A DNA stretch of 64,000 bases from Corynebacterium argentoratense DSM 44202 (GTDB lineage Bacteria > Actinomycetota > Actinomycetes > Mycobacteriales > Mycobacteriaceae): NCBI RefSeq assembly GCF_000590555.1, contig NC_022198.1, positions 764,338 through 828,337 on the forward strand, written 5' to 3'. Below are positions 40,897-48,638 of the stretch, in pieces. Made by a program: the position numbers and the translations under genes. Below the pieces are notes generated by a model. It saw nothing but the letters and a program-made list of their open reading frames with translations, was not told the DNA's origin and did not search any database. Every line of letters begins with the position of its first letter. The stretch's first letter is position 1.

Positions 40897-42747
40897 ATGG
40901 GTTTTTCTACTCCGAGCTACGACCTCATAGACCTTTTTGCCCGCATTGATCGCGGCGATCTGCAGCTTCCAGATTTCCAGCGGGAGTACTCCTGGGATAT
41001 TGATCGGATGCGCGCACTAGTAGTGACCGTCCTGCGCGGTTATCCCATGGGGTCGATTATGGCCCTGGATACTCGCAATACGCCGATGCGTTTCCGTCCG
41101 CGTCCTTTGGCCGACGCGCCCGACCATGGGGTGAACCCGGGCTTGCTGTTGCTCGACGGCCAGCAGCGTTTGACCACTTTGTATCACTGCCTCCGAGGTG
41201 ACGGATTTGTCGATGCACGGGATTTTAGGAACAAAAAAATCAGGCGTGCTTTTTATGTGGACATCGCCAAGGCTGTCAGCCAGGATGTGATGCCGGATGG
41301 CGCCGTGATTTCAGTAGATGGACGCGGCGTCATACGTAGTCATTTTTCTACCCTAAAGCCGATCGATCTTGATGATCCTGCCAGCGCCCTGTCCCACGGG
41401 GTGATCCCTGTTGCCGCATTGCTCAGCGACGAGGGCACCGATATGTTGTTCGATTTGGCCGAGCACAAGCCCGACATGAAGGAGGCAATCAAGAGCTTCC
41501 ACAATCAGGTCGCAAAGCCTCTTATCCGCTACCAGGTCCCCATGATCAGGCTCGATCGTGAGACCGCTCAAGGTGGAGTTGGTTCCATTTTCGCCGCAGC
41601 GAATAATGCGGGCCTGCCGATGGGCATTTTTGACCTACTCACCGCGGTGTTTTCCTCCCAAGACCCAGATTTCAAACTGGTTGAGGATTGGGAACGCACC
41701 TCGGCACAACTGCGCCAGCACCCCAACCTCGACGGGATCAAGCGAACTGAGTGGCTCCAGGCCGTCGCCCTGTACGTGACTGCTCGCGCCGGGCATTCCA
41801 GCGGTCAGTGCGAAGACATTTTGAACCTCACGTTGAAGGACTACCTCGCCGTGGCACAACCTTTGCGGGAGGGCTTCATCAAGGCTGCAGATTATCTGGC
41901 GGAGCGCTGCATGCTGGCCCGCAGTGATGTGCCCTATACCTTCCAGATCGTGCCGTTGGCTGTCATTTTGACGCTGCTTGATCGAAAGCTCGCAGCCGAG
42001 GGCGAAGCAGCGATGACTCAACCCCAGCTCGATCGGCTCAACCGGTGGTTCTGGTGTGGTGTGTTCGGTGAGCTTTATGGTTCCAGTGCGGTGATCCATC
42101 GGGCCGCCATCGACATCGCTGAGGTACCCGCGTGGGTGCTGGATGCGCCCGCACCGGGTGAAAAGGGCAGTAAAGACAGTAATGACGTCGCGGGGCGACC
42201 TGGCGTTCAGGTTCCCTCCAGCGTGCAGGGTGCAACCTTCAACGAATCACGATTGCTGTCGGGCACCGACAAGTCGGCCGTGTACAAGGGCGTGTATGCA
42301 CTGATCCAGGGGCGTGGTGCTAAGGATTGGCGCAGCACGCTACCCTTCAAGGGCAACCAGGAAGAACTTGACCCGGATTTTGCACCGATGTTCCCACTGG
42401 CGTGGTGTGCGGAAGTGGGCATCGAGCCTGCGCTGGCCACCTCGGTGATCAACAGGACACCGATGTCACCAAAAACACAAGTGTTGATCGATGGAACCCT
42501 GCCCACCCGATACCTGCCACGGGTGCAGTCGAAATCACTACTTGATGACGCAGAGTTTGACGCTGTGCTCACCTCCCATTTGATTGATCCAGAGCTGCTT
42601 CACCGTGGTCAGGCCATGGAATTCTTAGCCGATCGACGCGACCGGCTAATCGGCATGGTCGAATACGCGATGGGTTCTACTGCGGTACGCGACGTCAACG
42701 AATCCGATCTCAGGGGCGGCGAGGAAGGACCCAACGCCTTTATCTGA
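40897..42747 (+). CDS. DUF262 (GmrSD-like) protein with degenerate HNH region
   Basis: 616 aa from the ATG giving MGFSTPSYDL. The N-terminal DUF262 domain has LPDFQREYSW (24-33) and the signature LLLDGQQRLTTLYH (84-97), related to ParB/Srx NTPase sites. In full-length relatives the C-terminus carries an HNH site like DxHHIFPxxWC...VNKTPLS.KTNR; here the aligned region is DFAPMFPLAWC (from D494) ... SVINRTPMSPKTQV, so the two catalytic His and the TNR motif are changed. Single gene, no methylase or restriction partner nearby. Possibly a domesticated or inactive relative of modification-dependent nucleases. Confidence 0.8.
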   Translation: MGFSTPSYDLIDLFARIDRGDLQLPDFQREYSWDIDRMRALVVTVLRGYPMGSIMALDTRNTPMRFRPRPLADAPDHGVNPGLLLLDGQQRLTTLYHCLRGDGFVDARDFRNKKIRRAFYVDIAKAVSQDVMPDGAVISVDGRGVIRSHFSTLKPIDLDDPASALSHGVIPVAALLSDEGTDMLFDLAEHKPDMKEAIKSFHNQVAKPLIRYQVPMIRLDRETAQGGVGSIFAAANNAGLPMGIFDLLTAVFSSQDPDFKLVEDWERTSAQLRQHPNLDGIKRTEWLQAVALYVTARAGHSSGQCEDILNLTLKDYLAVAQPLREGFIKAADYLAERCMLARSDVPYTFQIVPLAVILTLLDRKLAAEGEAAMTQPQLDRLNRWFWCGVFGELYGSSAVIHRAAIDIAEVPAWVLDAPAPGEKGSKDSNDVAGRPGVQVPSSVQGATFNESRLLSGTDKSAVYKGVYALIQGRGAKDWRSTLPFKGNQEELDPDFAPMFPLAWCAEVGIEPALATSVINRTPMSPKTQVLIDGTLPTRYLPRVQSKSLLDDAEFDAVLTSHLIDPELLHRGQAMEFLADRRDRLIGMVEYAMGSTAVRDVNESDLRGGEEGPNAFI

Positions 42748-42861
42748 TCCCCCCACCCATTAACCCCGGCACCAGCTTTGGCTAGCCTGCCAGCTAAACT
42801 TTGTGCCGGTATCGCGCTTGCGATGCAAACAACAAAAGACGCTTTCAGGAGCATGAAGCTA

Positions 42862-44445
42862 GTGAGCCAACCGGTAGTACTTATTGCAGACAAGCTCGCC
42901 CAGTCCACAGTGGACGCCTTGGGCGATAAAGTAGAGGTCCGTTGGGTAGACGGCCCCAACCGACCCGAACTTCTGGCCGCTGTGGCGGACGCCGACGCAC
43001 TGTTGGTACGAAGCGCCACCACCGTTGACCGGGAAGTCCTCGAAGCCGCACCCAACCTGAAGATCGTCGGCCGCGCGGGCGTCGGTCTCGACAACGTTGA
43101 CATCCCCGCCGCAACCGAACGCGGAGTCATGGTGTGCAACGCACCTACCTCCAACATCCACTCCGCATGTGAACACGCAATCGCCTTGCTGCTGTCCACG
43201 GCCCGTCAGATCCCCGCAGCAGACAAAACTCTGCGTGAGGGCGAGTGGAAGCGTTCCTCCTTCAATGGAGTCGAAATCTTCGACAAGACTGTCGGCATCG
43301 TCGGCTTCGGCCACATCGGCCAGCTGTTCGCCCAGCGTCTTGCTGCATTCGAAACCACCATCATCGCCTACGACCCCTACGCCAACCCCACCCGTGCAGC
43401 CCAGCTGGGCGTGGAATTGGTTGAGCTTGAAGAGCTCATGGGTCGTTCGGACTTTGTGACCATTCACCTGCCGAAGACCAAAGAAACCGCAGGCATGTTT
43501 GACAAGGACCTCCTGGCGAAGGCCAAGAAGGGTCAGATCATCGTCAACGCAGCACGCGGCGGCCTGGTTGACGAGCAAGCTTTGGCAGACGCTATCACCT
43601 CCGGCCACATCCGTGGTGCGGGCTTTGACGTCTACGCAAGCGAGCCCTGCACTGATTCGCCTTTGTTTGCTCTGCCTCAGGTTGTCGTTACTCCGCACCT
43701 CGGAGCCTCCACCGTGGAAGCTCAGGACCGCGCAGGTACCGACGTTGCAGATTCTGTGCTGAAGGCTCTGGCTGGCGAATTCGTCGCAGACGCAGTCAAC
43801 GTTGAAGGTGGCCGCGTGGCCGAAGAAGTCGCGCTGTGGCTTGATCTTGCGCGCAAGCTCGGTCTGGTTGCCGCCGAGGTGCTGGATTCTGCCTGCGACA
43901 CCATCGAGGTTGAAGCACGCGGTGAGCTCTCCCACGAGCAGGTTGACGCACTGGGTCTGTCCGCTATGCGCGGCGTTTTCAGTGGCATTGTCGACGAGCC
44001 CGTCACCTTCGTTAACGCTCCTCGCATTGCGGAAGAGCGCGGCGTCACCCTGAAGGTCAGCACTGCACCCGAGTCCGCTACTCACCGTAGCGTTCTGGAG
44101 GTCAAGGCCATTTCTGCTAGCGGCCAGGTTGTATCTGTCATCGGTGCGCTGACCGGGCTTGAGCGCATCGAAAAGATCGTCCGTATCAATGGCCGTGGCT
44201 TGGACATGCGCGCCGAAGGCCGCAACCTCTTCCTGCACTACAGCGATGTTCCCGGCATGCTCGGCAAGGTCGGCACCATGCTCGGCGCTTCCGATATCAA
44301 CATCAACGCGGCTGCACTGTCCCAGGACTCTGATGGTGAGAAGGCCACCTTGATCTTGCGTGTAGACAAGGAAGTTCCGGAGGCTTTGCTCGAGGACATC
44401 CGCGCCGATCTTGGTGCCGTTGCCTTCCAGCTTGATCTGGACTAG
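42862..44445 (+). CDS. serA: D-3-phosphoglycerate dehydrogenase
   Basis: About 527 aa, long form with C-terminal ASB and ACT domains. VGRAGVGLDNVDIPAA near residue 69, Rossmann VGIVGFGHIGQLFAQRLAAF near 148, catalytic Arg/Glu region NAARGGLVDE and the catalytic His in PHLGAST near 280; ACT FLHYSDVPGMLGKVGTMLGA near 455. First step of serine synthesis. GTG at 42862 (VSQPVVLIADKL) is preferred since AGGAG is 10 bp upstream and it fits corynebacterial SerA; ATG 42853 is the alternative. Confidence 0.96.
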   Translation: MSQPVVLIADKLAQSTVDALGDKVEVRWVDGPNRPELLAAVADADALLVRSATTVDREVLEAAPNLKIVGRAGVGLDNVDIPAATERGVMVCNAPTSNIHSACEHAIALLLSTARQIPAADKTLREGEWKRSSFNGVEIFDKTVGIVGFGHIGQLFAQRLAAFETTIIAYDPYANPTRAAQLGVELVELEELMGRSDFVTIHLPKTKETAGMFDKDLLAKAKKGQIIVNAARGGLVDEQALADAITSGHIRGAGFDVYASEPCTDSPLFALPQVVVTPHLGASTVEAQDRAGTDVADSVLKALAGEFVADAVNVEGGRVAEEVALWLDLARKLGLVAAEVLDSACDTIEVEARGELSHEQVDALGLSAMRGVFSGIVDEPVTFVNAPRIAEERGVTLKVSTAPESATHRSVLEVKAISASGQVVSVIGALTGLERIEKIVRINGRGLDMRAEGRNLFLHYSDVPGMLGKVGTMLGASDININAAALSQDSDGEKATLILRVDKEVPEALLEDIRADLGAVAFQLDLD

Positions 44446-44462
44446 CCCTAGCCCTTAGCTAG

Positions 44463-44500
44463 AAATCCCGCCGCCCACCCTTGTGTGGGCGGCGGGATTT
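44463..44500 (+). terminator. Terminator after serA
   Basis: AAATCCCGCCGCCCAC-CCTTGT-GTGGGCGGCGGGATTT, 16-bp perfect stem. Confidence 0.92.
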
Positions 44501-44552
44501 GTGCTTTGTGCTGTGTTTTAAGTGATTAGTAGACTGCTCGGTCCGTTTAAAC

Positions 44553-44568
44553 TAGACAAAGTAGTCTC
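44553..44568 (+). promoter_or_regulatory. McbR-like operator before the OsmC/SfnB-like operon
   Basis: TAGAC-AAAGTA-GTCTC. The McbR site of C. glutamicum, the master repressor of sulfur metabolism, is TAGAC-N6-GTCTA; this differs only in the last base. It lies ~110 bp before the OsmC-family gene and is embedded in a larger CTAGAC...GTCTCTAG repeat. Confidence 0.6.
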
Positions 44569-44676
44569 TAGGCGGCTAGGGTGGTTAATGCTTCGCCAAA
44601 CGGCGTCGTTTTACACACATCCTCCGGCCCCGCAAGCCATGGGGCTCGAGTATCGAGTACAAGGAGCACTCACACT

Positions 44677-45222
44677 ATGTCCCTCACCCCGAACCACCTC
44701 CAAGGGCAGCCCCTCGAGCCGATCGACGCGCAGCGTCTGAGCGAACTAGCGCAAAAAAATATTGACAACCCGGAGGGTGGCCGCAAGACCATCCGCACCC
44801 ACACCGAGGCCGACGGCCAGTTCCGCAACTACACCCAGATTCGCGACCTCAAGCCGGTACTCGTATCGGAGCCCCCAGCACTACTTGGTGACGATAGCGC
44901 CCCCAACCCCACCGAGGTCGCCCAGTCGGCCTTGGCCGCGTGCATCTCCGTAGGTATTCAGGCAATCGCAACCCATCGCGGCGTCACCCTGACCAACATC
45001 TCCATTGATATTGAAGGCGATATCGACATCTCTCCGACCTGGGGCGTGGGCGACCTGGGTGAGCACAAGCGACCGGGTGTATCCGACGTGAGGGTGAAGG
45101 TGACGCTCGAGGGGGATGCTGATCGCGAGACGCTGCAAAAGATCCACGATGATGCGATCGCCTGGTCGCCCGTGGTGAATACATACACCCGTCCCGCCAC
45201 TCTGACCTCCGAACTGGTATAA
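44677..45222 (+). CDS. OsmC-family protein lacking the second redox cysteine
   Basis: 181 aa from the ATG with AAGGAG 10 bp upstream. OsmC/Ohr fold: PNPTEVAQSALAACISVGIQAIA with Cys89, and GVSDVRVKVTLEGDADRETLQKIHDDA. OsmC peroxidases use a second Cys in a C-P-V/Y-S motif; here the aligned segment is AIAWSPVVNTYTRP, without Cys. So peroxidase activity is doubtful; OsmC proteins of this type accompany SfnB-like monooxygenases in sulfur-acquisition loci. First gene of a three-gene operon. Confidence 0.82.
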   Translation: MSLTPNHLQGQPLEPIDAQRLSELAQKNIDNPEGGRKTIRTHTEADGQFRNYTQIRDLKPVLVSEPPALLGDDSAPNPTEVAQSALAACISVGIQAIATHRGVTLTNISIDIEGDIDISPTWGVGDLGEHKRPGVSDVRVKVTLEGDADRETLQKIHDDAIAWSPVVNTYTRPATLTSELV

Positions 45223-45225
45223 GCC

Positions 45226-46401
45226 ATGGCACAGCTGAGTACTAAGGTCGCGCGGCGCCTGGACGACAGTAAACCGGCTCTTTTAGACACGGTGGGTGAC
45301 CGTGCTGCGGCCGTTGATAAAGGAGAGCTCTCGGCGTACTACATTTTCGAGGAGCTCGCCGCCCGGCACGGCTTTGCGTCCAGCAGTCTGGCTGCCCGCG
45401 CTCAACTGCTGTTTGATCTTGCAACCAGGGATCTCTCCGTCGCTTTTTCAACCTGGGCTCAGCTGATGACGCTCGAATACTTGCGGCATGGAAATGCCAG
45501 CGCTTACATACAACAGCGCATCTCCGAGTTGGAATCTGGTCGTCCCGGTGTCACAGGCATGGCGGCCGCGTTTAAGTACGCCAGTGGCTGCGGCGACATA
45601 CCGCTCATTGCAGAGCCGCAGCCTGACGGTGCATGGCGAGTCAAGGGGCGTTTGGCCTGGGCGTCAAACCTCTATCCAAACGCGGTGATTATCACGGCGG
45701 CGGCTGTCCGGACCGGTATAGAACACGAGTGGGAGGGCTGCGAGCATGCTCGACAGGGCGAGCGTCCGCAGGTGTTGATCTTTGCTGTTGACGCCAATGC
45801 ACAAGGCGTCACTATTGGCGATGAACTGTCGCTACTTGGATTGAACTCCACGGCAAGTTCCTGGGTCGATATCGACATTAGGGTTAGGAAGGAACAGGTT
45901 CTGAGCTTCGATTTCTGCGATTTTGTCGCCGCCGTGCGCCCCACTTTTTTGCTGTTGCAGGTGGCCGAGTGCCTGGGAGTTGCGCAGGCCGCACTCGACG
46001 GCGCTGCGCCGCGTTTTGTGGGCGTCAACCAATCCCTAGGGTGTGAATACCGCACCGTTGTTGAATCCTTAACGCGTGCGCGGCGTCATCATTCCGAATT
46101 GATCTCCGAGGTCGAGTTGGGTGCTTCTGTAAGTAAGGTGGACTTGCTGACGCTGCGTTTAGAGGCCGCAGAGCTGGCTACCCAGGCTAGCCGCTTGGAA
46201 ACTCGAGTGGCTGGCGGTGCGGGGTATGCGCGGTTTAGCCCGGCATCGCGCCGGATGCGGGAGGCTGCGTTCCTGCCCGTGCAGTCGCCTTCTGAGGCGC
46301 AACTGCGTTGGGAGCTGGCTCGTGCAGAGGCGGCCGAGGTGTCAGAGTTGTTTTCGCAACTGCTGTTGTCTAGCGGTGATCACTCTAGGGGGAGCAGGTA
46401 G
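45226..46401 (+). CDS. Acyl-CoA dehydrogenase-fold protein, SfnB/DszC-like flavin-dependent enzyme
   Basis: 391 aa. Acyl-CoA dehydrogenase fold: helical N-domain, GVTGMAAAFKYASGCGDIPL and WRVKGRLAWASNLYPNAVIITAA in the middle beta domain (residues ~107-160), LLQVAECLGVAQAALDGA in the C-terminal helices, and end segment RLETRVAGGAGYARFSPASRRMREAAFLPVQSP. The catalytic Glu of true acyl-CoA dehydrogenases is not obvious, fitting the monooxygenase-like branch (SfnB/DszC). Overlaps the flavin reductase start by 1 bp. With the McbR-like box, a role in organosulfur use is inferred. Confidence 0.8.
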   Translation: MAQLSTKVARRLDDSKPALLDTVGDRAAAVDKGELSAYYIFEELAARHGFASSSLAARAQLLFDLATRDLSVAFSTWAQLMTLEYLRHGNASAYIQQRISELESGRPGVTGMAAAFKYASGCGDIPLIAEPQPDGAWRVKGRLAWASNLYPNAVIITAAAVRTGIEHEWEGCEHARQGERPQVLIFAVDANAQGVTIGDELSLLGLNSTASSWVDIDIRVRKEQVLSFDFCDFVAAVRPTFLLLQVAECLGVAQAALDGAAPRFVGVNQSLGCEYRTVVESLTRARRHHSELISEVELGASVSKVDLLTLRLEAAELATQASRLETRVAGGAGYARFSPASRRMREAAFLPVQSPSEAQLRWELARAEAAEVSELFSQLLLSSGDHSRGSR

Positions 46402-46910
46402 TGTTGATTGCCATGGATACGGTCACGGGTCAGCAACTGCGAGCTTCGGTGGGTAGCTTCCCCTCTGGTGTCACTGTGGTTACCGGCGTTGATTCTTCGG
46501 GTAGAGACCATGGGCTGACTGTCAGTGCTTTTTGTTCGCTGTCTCTGGAACCTGCGATGGTGCTGGTGAGCATTGATAGTCGCTCGCAGACCCTTGGCAA
46601 GCTTGAACCTGGCCAGGCCGTGGGGGTGAGTGTGTTGTCCGAGGATCAGCTTCAGATCGCAACCCAATTCGCTCGTCATGTGCCCGATCGCTTCGCTGGT
46701 GTCGAGGTGGAACGCCACGGGGGTGTGGCGTTTATTGCTGGCGCTGCGGCGTGGTTCTTGGGCACCGTTGAGAGCTGGCTGCCGGGGGGAGATCACACAA
46801 TCATTACTATCCGCGTCAATGATTGTGGGCATGATGACGCCGTGTTTCCTCTGCGTTACATGCGGGGAAAGCTTGAAACGTGGGGTGGGGGATCGGGCAG
46901 TCGCCCCTGA
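46401..46910 (+). CDS. Flavin reductase-like domain protein
   Basis: 169 aa, GTG overlapping the previous stop; an internal ATG at 46413 is the alternative start. Flavin reductase family: GSFPSGVTVVTGVDSSGRDHGLTVSAFCSLSLEPAMVLVSID (residues ~15-56), FARHVPDRFAGVEVERHGGV, and HTIITIRVNDCGHDDAVFPLRYMRGK. Supplies reduced FMN to a partner monooxygenase, most simply the SfnB-like protein encoded directly upstream. Confidence 0.9.
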   Translation: MLIAMDTVTGQQLRASVGSFPSGVTVVTGVDSSGRDHGLTVSAFCSLSLEPAMVLVSIDSRSQTLGKLEPGQAVGVSVLSEDQLQIATQFARHVPDRFAGVEVERHGGVAFIAGAAAWFLGTVESWLPGGDHTIITIRVNDCGHDDAVFPLRYMRGKLETWGGGSGSRP

Positions 46911-46954
46911 GGTGGGGGTGTTGGTCGGTGGGGCTGCTACTATAATTGCATTAG

Positions 46955-46970
46955 TTCCATGTAGTGGGAA
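46955..46970 (+). promoter_or_regulatory. Putative LtbR-type operator at leuB
   Basis: TTCCATGTAGTGGGAA, 13/16 identical to the ilvC site, 8 bp after a perfect -10 TATAAT (46941-46946), thus at the transcription start. Confidence 0.55.
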
Positions 46971-46984
46971 AGGTATTCCGCAAG

Positions 46985-48016
46985 ATGAAAATTGCAGTTA
47001 TTGGTGGGGACGGTATCGGCCCCGAGGTTACCGCAGAGGCGTTGAAAGTCCTGCAGGCAGTCCGCGACGACATCACCACGACCGACTTCGACCTTGGCGC
47101 TCGCCGCTACCTGCGCAACGGCGAACTACTCACCGATGCTGACATTGAAGTTCTACGCGAACATGATGCCATTCTGCTTGGCGCCATCGGCGCTCCGGGG
47201 GCAGTGCCGCCCGGGGTTTTGGAACGTGGACTTCTGCTCAAGATGCGCTTTGCTCTCGACCACCACGTGAACCTCCGCCCCTCTAAGCTGTACCCCACCG
47301 CGACCAGCCCCCTGGCCAACCCTGGAGAGATCGACTTCATCGTTGTTCGTGAAGGGACCGAGGGACTGTACTGCGGAAACGGCGGCACCCTGCGTGAAGG
47401 CACGCCACATGAGGTCGCTTCGGAAGTCAGCCAAAACACCCGCTTTGGCGTTGAACGGGTTGTTCGCGACGCGTTCGAGCGCGCGCAGGCCCGCCGCAAG
47501 CACCTCACCCTAGTTCACAAGACCAACGTTCTGGTCAACGCGGGTTCACTGTGGCAGCGTACGGTCAACGAGGTCGCCCAAGAGTTTCCAGAAGTCACCG
47601 TCGACTACAACCACATCGACGCTGCAACGATCTACATGGTCACCGACCCAGCCCGCTACGACGTCATCGTCACTGACAACCTTTTCGGTGACATCCTCAC
47701 CGACCTGGCTGGTGCAGTAACCGGCGGTATCGGCCTCGCCGCCAGCGGCAATATTGACGCCACCGGAACAAACCCGTCGATGTTCGAGCCCGTCCACGGC
47801 TCCGCGCCTGATATTGTCGGCCAGGGCATCGCCGACCCCACGGCAGCCATCCTGTCAGCCGCAATGATGCTTCGCCACCTCGGTGACGAAGACAACGCCC
47901 GGCGCATCGAAGAAGCAGTAGCCGAGGACGTCGCCGGGCGTGGCGATAGCCCCATTCGTACGGTTGAGGTGGGGGACCGTATCGCTAACGCGATCCGTGG
48001 CGGGGCCCAGCGATAG
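46985..48016 (+). CDS. leuB: 3-isopropylmalate dehydrogenase
   Basis: 343 aa from the ATG giving [20 protein letters not shown]. Family motifs: [19 protein letters not shown] (substrate arginines), [15 protein letters not shown], the Lys in [37 protein letters not shown] (Asp metal ligands) and [12 protein letters not shown]. Oxidative decarboxylation of 3-isopropylmalate in leucine synthesis. Single-gene unit with its own promoter and an operator-like site. Confidence 0.97.
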   Translation: MKIAVIGGDGIGPEVTAEALKVLQAVRDDITTTDFDLGARRYLRNGELLTDADIEVLREHDAILLGAIGAPGAVPPGVLERGLLLKMRFALDHHVNLRPSKLYPTATSPLANPGEIDFIVVREGTEGLYCGNGGTLREGTPHEVASEVSQNTRFGVERVVRDAFERAQARRKHLTLVHKTNVLVNAGSLWQRTVNEVAQEFPEVTVDYNHIDAATIYMVTDPARYDVIVTDNLFGDILTDLAGAVTGGIGLAASGNIDATGTNPSMFEPVHGSAPDIVGQGIADPTAAILSAAMMLRHLGDEDNARRIEEAVAEDVAGRGDSPIRTVEVGDRIANAIRGGAQR

Positions 48017-48067
48017 CGAACGTCTGTCTTTGTTGCTTGGTGAGCCTTATGTTGCATGCGCGCCACA

Positions 48068-48093
48068 GGATAAAGTGATTAGCATTGTTATCC
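48068..48093. promoter_or_regulatory. Inverted repeat upstream of hypothetical gene
   Basis: GGATAA-N14-TTATCC, 48 bp before the hypothetical gene at 48141; possibly promoter or operator DNA. Weakly supported. Confidence 0.25.
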
Positions 48094-48140
48094 AGATGCG
48101 CTAGTTGCCTTAGACACACCAGGCAGGAGGATACTTAAAC

Positions 48141-48596
48141 ATGAAGGGCGTCAAGGTCTCCGAGGTTGACATTGCTTTTTTAGGCCACCGTTTGGAAGGC
48201 GCGCGGACAGTCCGTTTTTTCGTATCCTTCCTTATCGACACCGCACCTGCTGTGTCCCGTAGAGAGTTCAACCAGGCGCCATTAGGGTTGGGTGCTAGCA
48301 CCCACATGGTCGTCACACCACGCACGAAAGACGGCGAGATCTCAGAGGATTCTCCCGCAGGTCGCTCGGCTGCGCACACCACCACCGTCAAAAGCTATTG
48401 GGTTCAGCCTTTGGCCAGTGACAGTCGCAACTGGCTGAGTGAAATCACAGAATGGGCCTCCCGCCAGCACTTTAACGAAGGCCGGGTGGTGCACTACGCC
48501 GTTTATGTCGGTTCTGCGGCAGATGACCGGGACACACGTGTAGAAAGCACGATCGACGCCCCGGACCTTCTTCTATTGCACCAAAGTGCCTGCTAA
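48141..48596 (+). CDS. Hypothetical protein
   Basis: 151 aa, not recognised. ATG with GGAGGA 9 bp upstream and normal codon use, so probably real. Soluble, no signal peptide or membrane helix. Repeated aromatic/basic stretches (RTVRFFVSFLIDTAP, TVKSYWVQPLASDSRNWLSEITEW, GRVVHYAVYVGSAADDRDTR) suggest a compact alpha/beta fold. Flanked by leuB and a cNMP/CBS protein gene but separated from both. Confidence 0.6.
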   Translation: MKGVKVSEVDIAFLGHRLEGARTVRFFVSFLIDTAPAVSRREFNQAPLGLGASTHMVVTPRTKDGEISEDSPAGRSAAHTTTVKSYWVQPLASDSRNWLSEITEWASRQHFNEGRVVHYAVYVGSAADDRDTRVESTIDAPDLLLLHQSAC

Positions 48597-48638
48597 AACC
48601 GCACGGAATAGCCCACAAGGTCGCTAGAATCGCCATGT

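Noticed and set aside
42859-44238. 459-codon open frame on the minus strand
   Set aside because: Fully antisense to serA; a high-GC codon-bias shadow with no family match and no RBS.
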